Shown here: positions 43,067 through 51,454 of the stretch, piece after piece
Layout: the number at the start of each line of letters is the position of its first letter
Position numbering within the stretch: the stretch's first letter is position 1
Source: Virgifigura deserti
GTDB lineage: Bacteria > Pseudomonadota > Alphaproteobacteria > Dongiales > Dongiaceae
Length of the DNA stretch: 64,000 bases
Assembly: GCA_003576685.1 (NCBI GenBank)
Contig: QOZR01000001.1
Coordinates: 558,001 to 622,000, forward strand
Reading direction: 5' to 3'
The notes under the pieces: generated by a model
Database searches by the model: none
The model's input: the letters and a program-made list of their open reading frames with translations, nothing else
Told to the model about the DNA's origin: nothing
Made by a program: the position numbers and the translations under genes

Positions 43067-44629
43067 ATGCGCTTTGATGATTTTTCCCGCCGCCGCTTTT
43101 TACAGGGCGCGTCGGCAGCCGGGCTGACGGTGCTGGCGGCGCCGCGGCTCGGTTGGTCGGCACCTGCGGGGACCCTCACCCTATCGACCTACGGCGATCT
43201 GCAAGTCCTTGATCCGGCGTTCCACGTTTCGGCGCCGGACACGATCATGTGCGACATGATCTTCCAGCATTTGATCCAGTTCAAAGGCGGCGAGACCACC
43301 GACTGGGAACTCGAGGCCGCAGAATCGATCGAGCAGATCGACGACACGCATATCGCGTTCACCCTCAAGCCGGGCATCATGTGGAACGACGATCTCGGCG
43401 AGGTGACTGCGGAGGACGTCAAATACTCATTTGAACGAATCATCGATCCGGCGATCGATTCGCCCTATGCCGGGAACTGGGCTACGCTCGACCATGTCGA
43501 GGTGACGGACAAGTATTCCGGCGTCATCGTGCTCAAGGAGTATGCGGCGACGATCTGGACGGTCGCCTTGCCGTCGAACAGCGGCATGATCATCAGCAAG
43601 AAGGCGATGGAGGCGCTTGGCGAGAAGCAGTTCACCACCGATCCGCCCTGCTACAACGGACCCTATCGCATCAAGGAGTGGATCCCAAAGCAACGGGTCA
43701 CGTTCGAACGCAATCCGTTCTGGAAGGGTGAGGCTCAGCATTGGAACGAGATCGTGATCGTTCCGATCGAGGATCCGGCCGCGTCGGAGCTCGCCTACGA
43801 GGCTGGCGAGCTTGATTTCTCCAGGATCACACTCGCCACGCTCTCCCGCTATCGAGAGGAAGGCCCGCCGTCCGGATCAAAGGTCGTCGACATTCCGTCG
43901 CTGGCCTACGTCTGGATGGGCATGAACGTCGAAAACCCTGCCCTGCAGGACATCCGGGTACGCAAGGCGATCCAGCGGGCGGTAGACGTCGACAGCGCAG
44001 TCGCGGCGGCCTATTTCGACGTGGCCGAGCGCTCGACCGGGATCGTCGCGCCGAGCCTGATCGGGCATCGCGACATCCAGCCGATGCAGCGGAACCTGGA
44101 CGAGGCGCGCGCCCTGCTGAAGGAGGCCGGCGTGGACCGCCTCGCCCTGACGCTCGATACGCAGATCCAGACCGAGTATCTGACGATGGCGCAGGTCGTA
44201 CAGGCCTCGCTCACGGAGGTCGGGATCGACGTGACCATCAATCAGCGGGATTCCGGCGTCTTCTGGACCCTCGGCGACGAGTCGGTCGGCGACCAGTGGA
44301 AGGATATCCAACTCATCATCGGCCGGTTCTCCATGGACCCGGATCCCTCCTACGCGACGGAATGGTTCACCTGCGATCAGGTCGGCATCTGGAACTGGGA
44401 ACGCTTCTGCAACAAGGAGTTCGACGAGTTGCATGCGAAGGCGAAAGGCGAGAAGGACTTGGCCAAGCGTGACGCAATGTACAAGCGCATGCAGGATCTG
44501 ATGGAGGATTCCGGCGCCTATGTCTTCCTGACGCATGAGCGTGTCGCCTATATCCACAAGGACACGATCGAAGCCGTCATCAAGCCCGAGGGCGATCCCC
44601 TGCATCTCAAGTTCAAACCGGTCGCGTGA
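43067..44629 (+). CDS. Peptide/nickel-type ABC substrate-binding protein, Tat-exported
   Basis: The 520-residue periplasmic protein starts with a Tat signal (FSRRRFLQGASAAGLTVLAA, cleavage near APAG). It has the SBP_bac_5 fold: DPAFHVSAPDTIMCDMIFQH, FTLKPGIMWNDD, VKYSFERIIDP, NGPYRIKEWIPKQRVTFERN, VRKAIQRAVD. Ligands of this family include peptides, nickel and other solutes. No permease or ATPase gene of the same system is adjacent, so it is an orphan here. A gene for a hydrogenase that needs nickel lies 14 kb away, but nothing links them directly. Confidence 0.88.
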   Translation: MRFDDFSRRRFLQGASAAGLTVLAAPRLGWSAPAGTLTLSTYGDLQVLDPAFHVSAPDTIMCDMIFQHLIQFKGGETTDWELEAAESIEQIDDTHIAFTLKPGIMWNDDLGEVTAEDVKYSFERIIDPAIDSPYAGNWATLDHVEVTDKYSGVIVLKEYAATIWTVALPSNSGMIISKKAMEALGEKQFTTDPPCYNGPYRIKEWIPKQRVTFERNPFWKGEAQHWNEIVIVPIEDPAASELAYEAGELDFSRITLATLSRYREEGPPSGSKVVDIPSLAYVWMGMNVENPALQDIRVRKAIQRAVDVDSAVAAAYFDVAERSTGIVAPSLIGHRDIQPMQRNLDEARALLKEAGVDRLALTLDTQIQTEYLTMAQVVQASLTEVGIDVTINQRDSGVFWTLGDESVGDQWKDIQLIIGRFSMDPDPSYATEWFTCDQVGIWNWERFCNKEFDELHAKAKGEKDLAKRDAMYKRMQDLMEDSGAYVFLTHERVAYIHKDTIEAVIKPEGDPLHLKFKPVA

Positions 44630-44636
44630 CGCCTCT

Positions 44637-44670
44637 CCCGCTCCTCCCGGTTGAACCGCGGGGGAGCGGG
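44637..44670 (+). terminator. GC-rich hairpin after the substrate-binding protein gene
   Basis: An 8-bp outer stem CCCGCTCC / GGAGCGGG (44637-44644 with 44663-44670) encloses a further partial stem (TCCCGG / CCGCGGG). No T-run follows, so it may be a processing or attenuation hairpin rather than a true intrinsic terminator. It lies between two convergent genes. Confidence 0.4.
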
Positions 44671-44676
44671 ACCGCG

Positions 44677-45117
44677 TCAGCGGGAGGATGTAGGGGAGGA
44701 TATAGGGTCGGAATAGGGTAGAGCCTTCGGATTGCTGATCCTGAGCCGTGCCAGGACGCTCGCGCGGAGATAGGCCTGTACGGCATCGCGACGGGCATCG
44801 GCGGCATCGAACCGGCCGCCGCGGATATCCTCGGCCAATCGATGCTCGAGATCGGCGAGCCTCTGCTGCAGCACGGCCGCCACAGCTCCAAGGTCGACCG
44901 GCTCGTCATAGAGGGCGGCCAGGTCGTTCAGAGCGGTGCGGACCGGTTCATCGCCGGCCTCCAACTCGCGCGCGGCGATCGCCATGGCATTGGCGATCAT
45001 GCGCGCGTCATATCGCCGCTCGGGCGGCAGCAAAGAGAGCAGGTTGTCGATCAGCAGCCGGCGCGCCTCGGCAAGAAGCTCGGCGCCGGTCGGCCGATCC
45101 GTCGGATCCGCTATCAT
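44677..45117 (-). CDS. DUF6285-type small protein (LvaB-like)
   Basis: The 146-residue helical protein has the DUF6285 features RPTGAELLAEARRLLIDNLLS, LPPERRYDARMIANAMAIAARELE and DAVQAYLRASVLARLRISNPK. Such genes typically lie next to an APH-type kinase and an acyl-CoA dehydrogenase, as here. In Pseudomonas putida a small protein (LvaB) is needed with the APH-like LvaA for phosphorylation of 4-hydroxyacyl-CoA; I infer this gene plays that part. The ATG at 45117 overlaps the upstream stop codon (ATGA). Confidence 0.75.
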   Translation of the reverse strand: MIADPTDRPTGAELLAEARRLLIDNLLSLLPPERRYDARMIANAMAIAARELEAGDEPVRTALNDLAALYDEPVDLGAVAAVLQQRLADLEHRLAEDIRGGRFDAADARRDAVQAYLRASVLARLRISNPKALPYSDPISSPTSSR

Positions 45118-46193
45118 GCGGCCCACCCTTGCGCTTTCTCGATCAAGTCGAGGATCTCCAGCTCAAGCTCCGGAAGGATCCGGCCGGTGAGAGCGAGTTC
45201 GAGGGACGGCTCGCCCCCCGCGATATGACGCTCCGCCTGCTGCAGCGCGATCACCGCCCAGCGGACATGCGCCATCACCTCCCAGTAATGAACGGCAACT
45301 GGATCGATCCGGCGACCGGACGCGGCCTCATAGCCACGATAGAACGGCGCCCGGGGCGCAATCCCGCCGGCTTCCTTGTCGATTGCGCCGAAGCGCCAGC
45401 ATTTGGCGCAGAACCAGCCGATGTCGGCCATCGGGTCGCCCCAGGCGCAGAACTCCCAATCGAGGATGGCCGTCAGTCCAGTCTCGTCCACAAGATAATT
45501 GCCGGTTCGGAAGTCCTGATGGACCAGCACGATCTCCCCAGCCGGCGGCGCATTCAGCTCCAGCCAGCGCAACCCCCATTCCAGAACCGGATAAGACGCG
45601 TCCTGCTCGTCGAGATAGCGACGGTAGCGGGCGACATGATCGAATGCCGGGCTGAGCCGCGGCAGGGCGAGGAACTTCGGAGCGTTGGCCGATTCGGGCG
45701 TGATCGAATGAATGCGCGCCAGCTCTCTCCCGAGCCGCTCGGCCAGCCGGTCGCGCGATCCGCCCAGCCCGGGCTCGCGCACGATCCGATGCCCCGCCGC
45801 CACTCCGGGCACCCGTCGCATCATGTAGAAGTCGCGGCCGAGGATGGCCTTGTCGGTGCAGAGCCACAGCGGCTCGGGCACGGTCACGCCCGCGTCCCGC
45901 GCCAGCCGCAGCAGCCGGAACTCCTCGGCCCGGCCATGACTGACGGCGACCCGCGACGGTGCATCGGTCCGCAGGACAAGCGTCTCACGGCTGCCGAGTG
46001 AACTGTAGGACGGAAGGCCGGACAGCTCGACATCGACGGCCCAGTTTTCCTGGATTGCGCCGCCGCGCAGCGGCGTCATGTTGAGAACGCGCGCCGTCGT
46101 GGCGCCGCTCGCGGAGATGATGAGGCGGGCCAGCCGTTCCCGCCTGCCGCCGTCCGCACCCCCATTCCCTACGGCCCCACTGGCTACGACCAT
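45114..46193 (-). CDS. APH-family phosphotransferase (LvaA-like 4-hydroxyacyl-CoA kinase candidate)
   Basis: The 359-residue protein has the aminoglycoside phosphotransferase fold: glycine loop region GGAIQENWAVDVE, phosphate-lysine replacement region ETLVLRTDAPS, catalytic loop VLVHQDFRTGNYLVDE (His-x-Asp-x5-Asn) and metal site AILDWEFCAWGDPMADIGWF. Proteins of this subgroup sit beside an acyl-CoA dehydrogenase and phosphorylate hydroxyacyl-CoA, as in human ACAD10/11 and Pseudomonas LvaA. The ATG at 46193 overlaps the acyl-CoA dehydrogenase stop by ten bases. Confidence 0.83.
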   Translation of the reverse strand: MVVASGAVGNGGADGGRRERLARLIISASGATTARVLNMTPLRGGAIQENWAVDVELSGLPSYSSLGSRETLVLRTDAPSRVAVSHGRAEEFRLLRLARDAGVTVPEPLWLCTDKAILGRDFYMMRRVPGVAAGHRIVREPGLGGSRDRLAERLGRELARIHSITPESANAPKFLALPRLSPAFDHVARYRRYLDEQDASYPVLEWGLRWLELNAPPAGEIVLVHQDFRTGNYLVDETGLTAILDWEFCAWGDPMADIGWFCAKCWRFGAIDKEAGGIAPRAPFYRGYEAASGRRIDPVAVHYWEVMAHVRWAVIALQQAERHIAGGEPSLELALTGRILPELELEILDLIEKAQGWAA

Positions 46194-47383
46194 ATCCAGA
46201 AATCCCGCCCCTCGCCCATATAGGTTCGCGCGAGCACCATCTTGTGCACTTCGGAGGCGCCATCCACGAGCCGCGCCTGGCGCGCATAGCGGTACATCCA
46301 TTCGAGCGGCGTATCCTTCGAATAGCCGCGGGCGCCGCAGAGCTGGATCGCGGTGTCGACCGCCTTCTGCAGCGTGTCGGCGACCTGGATCTTCGCCATC
46401 GACACCTCCTTGCGGGCCCGCTCGCCCCGGTCGAGCTTCCAGGCCGCCTTCATCGTCAGCAGCCGGCCGACCTCGATCGCCATGGCCGCCTCCCCCAGCA
46501 TCCATTGAACGCCTTCATGGTCCTGCAGCTTGGCGCCGAAGCTGTTTCTGTCGCGGATGTAATCACCGGCGATCTCCAGCGCACGCTCGGCCATGCCGAG
46601 CCAGCGCATGCAATGGGTGAGGCGCGCCGTGCCGAGCCGGATCTGCGTCAGCTTCAGTCCGTCGCCCACCTCCATCAGCCGGTTCTCATCGGGAATTTCC
46701 AAGCCGTCGAACCGCAGCTCGCAATGGCCGCCATGCTCTTCCGGGCCCATGATCGGAATGCGGCGCAGGATCTCCCAGCCCGGCTGGTCGCGGTCGAACA
46801 GAAAGGCGGTGAGGCCCTTGCGGGAATCGTCCGAGGTGCGCGCGACCAGGATGAAATGCTGCGCGACGCCGGCGCCGGTGATGAACCATTTATGGCCGTT
46901 CACGACCCAGCGGTCGCCCCGCCTCTCAGCCTGCGTCCGCATCATCCCGGCCGGGTCCGATCCCGCGCCGGGGCTGGGTTCGGTCATGGCGAAGGCCGAG
47001 CGGACGCGACCGTCGACGATCGGTTGCAGCCAACGCTCCTTCTGCGCTTCGGTCGCTACCTTCTCGAGCACCATCATATTGCCGTCATCCGGTGCGGCGC
47101 AGTTGAAGACGATCGGGCCGAAGATCGACCGTCCCATCTCCTCGTAGCAGGCCGCCATGCCGACGACGGACAGCCCCTGCCCGCCCCGCGCCTTCGGGAT
47201 CTGCAAGGCCCACAGCCCCTCCGCCTTGGACCGTTCCTGGAGCGGCGCCAGCAACGCCGGGGCGATGTTCTCATGCCCGTCATAGCTCGCCGGGTCGGCT
47301 TCCAGAGGCAGGATATGCTCGCCCACGAAGGCGCGGACCCGCCGTCGGTAGTCGTCGATCTCAGGCGCCAGGCGGAAATCCAC
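46184..47383 (-). CDS. Acyl-CoA dehydrogenase (ACAD10/11- or LvaC-like)
   Basis: The 399-residue flavoprotein has the ACAD plan: N-terminal helical domain (to about 120), beta domain with FAMTEPSPGAGSDP (FAD/substrate site) and WVVNGHKWFITGAG, and C-terminal helices with RIRDRNSFGAKLQDHEGVQWML-type flavin contact and QLCGARGYSKDTPLEWMYRYAR. In the lva-type pathway the enzyme removes phosphate from 4-phosphoacyl-CoA and hydrates to the 3-hydroxy form. Because the neighbouring kinase and DUF6285 genes are present, this is favoured over ordinary beta-oxidation. GTG/ATG start at 47383 looks natural. Confidence 0.87.
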   Translation of the reverse strand: MDFRLAPEIDDYRRRVRAFVGEHILPLEADPASYDGHENIAPALLAPLQERSKAEGLWALQIPKARGGQGLSVVGMAACYEEMGRSIFGPIVFNCAAPDDGNMMVLEKVATEAQKERWLQPIVDGRVRSAFAMTEPSPGAGSDPAGMMRTQAERRGDRWVVNGHKWFITGAGVAQHFILVARTSDDSRKGLTAFLFDRDQPGWEILRRIPIMGPEEHGGHCELRFDGLEIPDENRLMEVGDGLKLTQIRLGTARLTHCMRWLGMAERALEIAGDYIRDRNSFGAKLQDHEGVQWMLGEAAMAIEVGRLLTMKAAWKLDRGERARKEVSMAKIQVADTLQKAVDTAIQLCGARGYSKDTPLEWMYRYARQARLVDGASEVHKMVLARTYMGEGRDFWIWS

Positions 47384-47401
47384 GGGTCCTATCTCACGGT
47401 T

Positions 47402-48199
47402 TCAGAGGCCGACACTGTGTCCGCCATCCACGGTAATCACGCCGCCGGTCATATAGGCGGAAGCGTCGGAGGCGAGCAAGAGCAGCGCACCGTCGAGATC
47501 TTCCGGCCGGCCGAAGCGGCGCTGCGGAATGCTTTTCAGCATCGCCTGACCGGCTGTGCTCGACAAGAACTCGTGGTTCAGCTCGGTGTCGAAATAGCCG
47601 GGCGCGATGGCGTTGACGCGGATGTCGTGCCGCGCCAGCTCCACCGCCATCGACCGGGTCAGATGGATCAGCCCGGCTTTCGAGGCGCCGTAGGCCGCGA
47701 CCTGACTCGCCGCCCGCAGCCCCAGAATCGATGCGATATTGACGATGCTGCCGCCATGGCCGAGGCGGATCATGTGGCGCGCCACCTCCTGGGCGACGAG
47801 CCAAGCCCCCTTCAGGTTCGTATCGATGACGCGGTCCCAATCCGCCTCGTCCTGTTCGAGCATCGGCTTGGCGCCGGCGACCCCGGCATTATTCACCAGG
47901 ATGGTAATCGCCCCGAGTTCGGTTTCCGCAGCGGCGACCGCATCGCGGACGCTGACCGGATCGGTCACATTCAGGATCACCGGGAACGCCCGGCCGTCGA
48001 ACGCCTCGATCTCGCGGGCGACATCCGCCAGCCGGTCGCCGCGCCGCGCCGCCAGCGCGACCTTGGCGCCGGCGCGGGCCAGCGTGAGGGCGAAGCGGCG
48101 GCCGAGCCCGCTCGACGCCCCCGTCACGAGCGCCGCGTGGCCCGAAAGATCAAAGGGGTTCTCCGCCAACAGACTGTCTCCCGGCCGCTCAGGCGGCAT
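47402..48199 (-). CDS. Short-chain dehydrogenase/reductase (LvaD-like candidate)
   Basis: The 265-residue SDR has the classical motifs ALVTGASSGLGRRFALTLA (cofactor TGxxxGxG), LVNNAGVAG, the catalytic Ser in NIASILG, YGASK (Tyr-x3-Lys, about 173-177) and the closing PGYFDTELN. Cofactor choice cannot be read with certainty; R30-R35 after the second strand (AARRGDRL) favours NADPH. It lies 18 bases before the ACAD gene and overlaps the end of the chorismate mutase gene. In an lva-type route it would reduce 4-oxoacyl-CoA. Confidence 0.86.
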   Translation of the reverse strand: MPPERPGDSLLAENPFDLSGHAALVTGASSGLGRRFALTLARAGAKVALAARRGDRLADVAREIEAFDGRAFPVILNVTDPVSVRDAVAAAETELGAITILVNNAGVAGAKPMLEQDEADWDRVIDTNLKGAWLVAQEVARHMIRLGHGGSIVNIASILGLRAASQVAAYGASKAGLIHLTRSMAVELARHDIRVNAIAPGYFDTELNHEFLSSTAGQAMLKSIPQRRFGRPEDLDGALLLLASDASAYMTGGVITVDGGHSVGL

Positions 48200-48473
48200 C
48201 CGCCTCGATAATCTCCTCCTCGAGCCGGCAGGCCGCCTTGATGATCAGGTCATAGAGGGCGCGGACAAGCTCCGGGTCGAGATCCTGCGTCGCCGCAAGC
48301 GCCGCGCAGCGGGACTTCACGACGTCGATGCGCTCCGGCAGGACCGCGGGAATGCCGTGCTTTCCCTTATAGGCGGCAACCTTGCGAACGACCGCGAACC
48401 GTCGCGCCAATTGGGCGACCACCACCTCGTCGATCGCATCGATCTCCTGCCGAAGGTTATCCAACTCCGTCAT
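48189..48473 (-). CDS. AroQ-class chorismate mutase domain protein
   Basis: The 94-residue protein is a single AroQ-type helical domain: MTELDNLRQEIDAIDEVVVAQLARRFAVVRKVAAYK with the active-site Arg and Lys, then PERIDVVKSR and ALYDLIIKAACRLEEEII with the C-terminal Glu. The class converts chorismate to prephenate, but in some operons it acts as isochorismate-pyruvate lyase. Its position between an SDR and the acyl-CoA ligase gene in a fatty-acid-type operon is odd. The last codons overlap the start of the SDR gene. Confidence 0.82.
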   Translation of the reverse strand: MTELDNLRQEIDAIDEVVVAQLARRFAVVRKVAAYKGKHGIPAVLPERIDVVKSRCAALAATQDLDPELVRALYDLIIKAACRLEEEIIEADAA

Positions 48474-48579
48474 GCCCGCTCTTCTCCTTGGTCCTTCAAT
48501 CCGGGTCCTACCGATCCCGCTCCGTCGCCGCAAGGTCTAGCACATCGATCCGGGCTCCCGCAGTACCGGAACAGCGCCA

Positions 48580-48894
48580 TCAGGCCAGCAGCCGCTTGCG
48601 CGTGCGAAACAAATAGAGCGACCCGGCCGCCGTGGCCGCGAACACGCTGACCGACTCCCACCAATAGGTGTAAGCAAGCAGGCCTGTCAGCGTCCAGGAC
48701 AACAGGACGCCGACCGAGACGACCTGGTTGACCAGGAAGCAGATCAGGCGCAGCCAGGGAATCCCGCTCCGCCAAACCGCTATTCCGGTAAAGGTGAAGA
48801 TGATCAGCCAGGCGAAGTAGAGGATCAGATTGCCGAGACTGAAGGGATTGAGCTGATCCAGGACTCCGGTGGCGGCAATTCCAAGACTGGTCAT
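48580..48894 (-). CDS. Small membrane protein, function unknown
   Basis: The 104-residue protein has three hydrophobic segments: about 20-42 (LGNLILYFAWLIIFTFTGIAVW), 48-70 (PWLRLICFLVNQVVSVGVLLSW) and 73-95. The end is basic (FRTRKRLLA), as in inner-membrane proteins with a cytoplasmic C-terminus. The ATG at 48894 is favoured; 48903 is possible. It lies between the acyl-CoA synthetase and chorismate mutase genes on the same strand. No family recognised. Confidence 0.65.
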   Translation of the reverse strand: MTSLGIAATGVLDQLNPFSLGNLILYFAWLIIFTFTGIAVWRSGIPWLRLICFLVNQVVSVGVLLSWTLTGLLAYTYWWESVSVFAATAAGSLYLFRTRKRLLA

Positions 48895-48913
48895 GGGCGG
48901 CAACTTTCGGCCA

Positions 48914-50614
48914 TCATTGTCGATTAGTCCCCTTGGCGGGCACCTTGGCGCCCGCCGCCGAGAGCGTGCGCGCCTGCTCCCGGAGGAGGTATTTCTGGAT
49001 CTTGCCGGTCGAGGTCTTCGGCAGCGGGCCGAAGATCACGGTCCTCGGCACCTTGAAGTGCGCCATGTTGTCGCGACACCAGGCGATCAGCGCGTCGGCG
49101 CCGACGCCGTGCGTCCCTTCCTTCAGCGTGACGAAGGCGCAGGGACTCTCCCCCCAGATCTCGTCGGGGCGGGCGACCACGGCGGCCTCCGACACCTGCG
49201 GATGGCGATACAGGACCTCCTCGACCTCGAGACTCGAGATATTCTCGCCGCCGGAGATGATGATGTCCTTGGAGCGATCCTTGATCTCGACATAGCCGTC
49301 CGGATGCCGCGTCGCCAGGTCGCCGGTGTGGAACCATCCGCCGCGCAGCGCGGCCTCGGTGGCCTGCGGGTTCTTCAGATAGCCCTTCATCACCGAGTTG
49401 CCGCGGAGCATCAGCTCGCCGACCGTCTGCCCGTCGCGCGGCAGTTCCGCCATCGTCTCGGGGTCGGCGACCATCAGCGTCTCGAAGGTCGGATAGGTGA
49501 CGCCCTGGCGCGCCATCATCCGCGCCCGCTCGTCGGCGGAGAACCCGTCCCAAGGTTCCTGCCAGGCGCAGATCGTCGACGGCCCGTAGGTCTCGGTCAG
49601 CCCGTAGAGATGGGTGACGCGAAAGCCGTTGCGCTCCATCGCGGCGATCACCGCGCTCGGCGGCGCGGCGCCGCCGGTCGCCACCTCCACGCTGTGATCG
49701 AACCGGACCTTGGCCGAATCCGGCGCGTGGGCCAGCATGTTGAGCACGATCGGCGCCCCGCAGAGATGGGTGACGCCGTGCCGCGCGATCATCCGGTAGA
49801 CAGCCGCGGGCTCGACACGCCGCAAGCAGACATGGGTCGCCGCCGCCGCCGTCACCCCCCAGGTGAAGGACCAGCCGTTGCAATGGAACATCGGCAGGGT
49901 CCAGAGATAAACGGACCGGTCGGTCAGGCCGAAGGCCAGGACGTCGCCGATCGCGTTCAGATAGGCGCCGCGATGATGGTAGACCACGCCCTTGGGGTTG
50001 CCGGTCGTGCCCGAGGTGTAGTTCAGCGAGATCGCCTGCCATTCGTCGATGGGCGGTGTCCCCACATGGTCCGGGTCGCCGGAGGCGAGGAACTCTTCAT
50101 ACTCGATCTCGCCGAGCCGCCGTCCGCCGCTCTGAGAATAGTCAGCTACGGGATCGTCGATATCGACCAGCAAGGGCGGATGGTCCAGCGTCTCCAGCGC
50201 CTGCGCCGTGACGTCGGAGAACTCGCAGTCGGCGATCAGCACCTTGGCCTCGCCATGATCCAGGCAGAAGGCGACGGTGCCGGCATCGAGCCGGATATTG
50301 AGCGCGTTCAGCACAGCTCCCAGCATCGGCACCGCGTAATGGGCTTCCAGCGTCGCCGGAATATTGCCCGCCAGCAGCGCGACAGTATCGCCCTTGCCGA
50401 CGCCGCGACGTGCCAGGGCACTCGCCAACCGGCGGCATCGTTCGCGGAACGTCGCATAGCTGAAGACCCGGTCGCCGTGGATCACGGCCGGCTTGTTAGG
50501 ATAGATGGTCGCGGCACGGTTCAGGAAACTGAGCGGCGTCAGCGGCACATAGTTGGCCGGCGTCTTCTCCAAATCCCGATCGAAGAGTCCCCCGGCCCGG
50601 CCCGGATCAGCCAT
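48914..50614 (-). CDS. Acyl-CoA synthetase, AMP-binding family (LvaE-like candidate)
   Basis: The 566-residue adenylate-forming enzyme has the ATP motif SLNYTSGTTGNPKGVVYHHRGAY, then GGAAPPSAVIAAM, HLYGLTETYGPSTICAW and the hinge motif GWFHTGDLATRHPDGYVEIKDRSKD. The lysine in PKTSTGKIQKYLLRE near the C-terminus is the adenylation Lys. The length and sequence type fit medium-chain acyl-CoA ligases. It is the first gene of the operon and would activate the substrate acid in an lva-like pathway. The start (50614) is chosen at MADPGRAGG; ATG at 50617 is one codon upstream. Confidence 0.87.
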   Translation of the reverse strand: MADPGRAGGLFDRDLEKTPANYVPLTPLSFLNRAATIYPNKPAVIHGDRVFSYATFRERCRRLASALARRGVGKGDTVALLAGNIPATLEAHYAVPMLGAVLNALNIRLDAGTVAFCLDHGEAKVLIADCEFSDVTAQALETLDHPPLLVDIDDPVADYSQSGGRRLGEIEYEEFLASGDPDHVGTPPIDEWQAISLNYTSGTTGNPKGVVYHHRGAYLNAIGDVLAFGLTDRSVYLWTLPMFHCNGWSFTWGVTAAAATHVCLRRVEPAAVYRMIARHGVTHLCGAPIVLNMLAHAPDSAKVRFDHSVEVATGGAAPPSAVIAAMERNGFRVTHLYGLTETYGPSTICAWQEPWDGFSADERARMMARQGVTYPTFETLMVADPETMAELPRDGQTVGELMLRGNSVMKGYLKNPQATEAALRGGWFHTGDLATRHPDGYVEIKDRSKDIIISGGENISSLEVEEVLYRHPQVSEAAVVARPDEIWGESPCAFVTLKEGTHGVGADALIAWCRDNMAHFKVPRTVIFGPLPKTSTGKIQKYLLREQARTLSAAGAKVPAKGTNRQ

Positions 50615-50749
50615 CATCCCGTCCCTCCCCTGCGCCCACACCATAATGTGGGCCTTGGCCCTTCCACGGTATGGTCCCGTGCCCTACTCTAAAGGTCAAG
50701 ATTGTCTGATCGAGGAACCTCAGCCTATGACGGCGGAGGTGAGCGAAAC

Positions 50750-51421
50750 GTGAAGCTGGATATCTTCTCCGATACGATCTGCCCATGGTGCTTCATCGGC
50801 AAACGACGCCTGGAGCGGGCGCTTGCCGCGCGACCGCAGCCGGGTCTGACGATCCGCTGGCGGGCCTTCCAGCTCAACCCGACTATGCCGCTGGAAGGCA
50901 TGGACCGGCGGCACTATTTCGATGCCAAGTTCGGCAGCGCCGAGCGGGCGTCGCGGATCTATGACGCGATGCGGGCCGCCGGCGCGGCGGAGGGGATCGC
51001 TTTCGCGTTCGAGCGAATCGAACGAACGCCGAACACCCTCAAGTCCCACCGTCTGCTCCGGCTCGCGGCGACGCATGGGCGGCAGGAGCAGTTGCTCGAG
51101 GCCCTGTTCCGCGTCTATTTTCTCGAAGGTCGCGATATCAGCGACACGGCGGTTCTGCTCCATGTCGCGGCAGATGCCGGGCTAGAGAGTGCGTACGTCG
51201 CCGACTGGCTCGACGGCGACGCCGAAGCGGAGGCCGCACTGGCCGAGGACATGCTGGCCCGCCGCCATGGCATCAATGGGGTCCCCTGCTTCGTCTTCAA
51301 CGGCCGCTTCGCGCTCTCCGGCGCCCAGGAACCCGAGGCGCTGTTCCAGCTCTTCGACCTCGCCCGCGAGGACGACGCCCGGCAGCGCGAGGAAGAGCTA
51401 GCCGCCGCGCAGGTCTCCTAA
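50750..51421 (+). CDS. DsbA-family protein (FrnE/2-hydroxychromene-isomerase type)
   Basis: The 223-residue protein starts with GTG at 50750, supported by GGAGGTGA eight bases before. It begins VKLDIFSDTICPWCFIGKRRLERAL, so a CPWC redox motif follows immediately, and has no signal peptide, pointing to a cytoplasmic DsbA-type protein such as FrnE. The rest of the thioredoxin-like fold with its helical insertion is present (NGVPCFVFNGRFALSGAQEPE is the cis-proline loop). Likely role: thiol redox chemistry, partner unknown. An ATG frame at 50553-50753 is a shadow. Confidence 0.87.
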   Translation: MKLDIFSDTICPWCFIGKRRLERALAARPQPGLTIRWRAFQLNPTMPLEGMDRRHYFDAKFGSAERASRIYDAMRAAGAAEGIAFAFERIERTPNTLKSHRLLRLAATHGRQEQLLEALFRVYFLEGRDISDTAVLLHVAADAGLESAYVADWLDGDAEAEAALAEDMLARRHGINGVPCFVFNGRFALSGAQEPEALFQLFDLAREDDARQREEELAAAQVS

Positions 51422-51423
51422 TC

Positions 51424-51453
51424 TCCCTCTCCCACAAGGGGGAGAGGGATTTT
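51424..51453. terminator. Bidirectional terminator between the DsbA-like gene and mfd
   Basis: A 10-bp perfect stem TCCCTCTCCC / GGGAGAGGGA (51424-51433 with 51440-51449) is followed by TTTTC on the plus strand. It lies between the two convergent stop codons and can serve both. Confidence 0.8.
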
Positions 51454-51454
51454 C

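Noticed and set aside
46244..48211. Long plus-strand frame opposite the ACAD and SDR genes, and similar frames at 10641-11921 and 48869-50692
   Set aside because: Each is fully antisense to genes with clear catalytic motifs and shows no domain of its own.
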